Origin: an uncultured Veillonella sp.
Lineage (GTDB): Bacteria > Bacillota > Negativicutes > Veillonellales > Veillonellaceae
Assembly: GCA_900552715.1 (NCBI GenBank)
Contig: USAV01000041.1
Location: 1-15,082, forward strand
Direction: 5' to 3'
Length of the DNA: 15,082 bases
A program made the position numbers and the translations under genes. Numbering within the stretch: position 1 is the stretch's first letter; every line of letters starts with the position of its first letter. This document shows, piece after piece, positions 14,960 through 15,082 of the stretch. The notes under the pieces were generated by a model. It searched no databases and was not told the origin of the DNA. It worked only from the letters and a program-made list of their open reading frames with translations.

Positions 14960-15082
14960 TTACATCATACCGCCCATGCCACCCATTGGAGGCATTGCAG
15001 GTGCTGCAGCATTTTCTTCTACTTTATCAGCTACGATTGTTTCAGTAGTCAATACAAGAGATGCAATGGATGCAGCATTTTG
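14960..15082 (-). CDS. groEL: 60-kDa chaperonin GroEL, C-terminal end only
   Basis: Only the last 40 codons and the TAA stop are inside the window; the gene continues beyond the right edge. The translated end has the diagnostic ASLVLTTETIVADK near the C-terminus, followed by a short Ala/Pro stretch and the flexible Gly-Met repeat tail PPMGGMGGMM. Together these identify GroEL with near certainty. GroEL forms the double-ring folding cage that works with GroES. Its promoter and any CIRCE or CtsR control lie outside the window. It is transcribed leftward and ended by the hairpin at 14871-14926, so it is separate from the DoxX gene. Confidence 0.97.
   Translation of the reverse strand, partial: QNAASIASLVLTTETIVADKVEENAAAPAMPPMGGMGGMM

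Noticed and set aside
1..15082. tRNA, rRNA, CRISPR arrays, insertion sequences or prophage genes
   Set aside because: No cloverleaf-like, repeat-spacer, transposase or terminal-repeat patterns were seen; the region reads as ordinary core chromosome.

Overview
The window looks like AT-rich chromosome from a Negativicutes bacterium, most likely Veillonella. This is judged from remembered protein flavour, the Firmicutes-type ctsR-mcsA-mcsB-clpC-radA order and a SufU-type suf operon; no database search was run. Every recognised gene is on the minus strand except one plus-strand gene near the middle.

From left to right: (1) radA, running off the left edge. (2) The protein quality-control operon ctsR-mcsA-mcsB-clpC, read leftward from about 6.3 kb: repressor, zinc-finger kinase activator, protein-arginine kinase, and AAA+ unfoldase. 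(3) A divergent promoter region (about 6283-6487) packed with GTCAAA heptads of the kind CtsR recognises. (4) One rightward gene (6488-6994). It encodes a protein with the fold signature of bacterial S-adenosylmethionine decarboxylase (SpeD) but without the self-cleaving serine and catalytic cysteine, and with a strongly basic C-terminal tail. (5) Two back-to-back intrinsic terminators separating it from (6) a compact leftward sufC-sufB-sufD-sufS-sufU operon for Fe-S cluster assembly, with a translationally coupled HAD phosphatase as last gene. (7) A gene-free leader of about 296 bp ahead of sufC, with two candidate promoters, a PerR-box-like palindrome and an intrinsic terminator. (8) lysA-type diaminopimelate decarboxylase, (9) a DoxX-family membrane protein with a perfect sigma-A promoter, and (10) the 3' end of groEL with its terminator at the right edge.

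Functionally the window joins heat and protein-damage control (CtsR/McsAB/ClpC, GroEL, RadA) with Fe-S cluster biogenesis. The most unusual item is the SpeD-like pseudoenzyme facing the clpC operon across a shared block of CtsR-like sites. CtsR itself has a leucine in the normally all-glycine wing loop, and the heptads in its promoter have non-canonical spacing. Several start codons were reassigned from ribosome-binding-site position: ctsR, the SpeD-like gene, sufC (TTG) and lysA. mcsA uses GTG.
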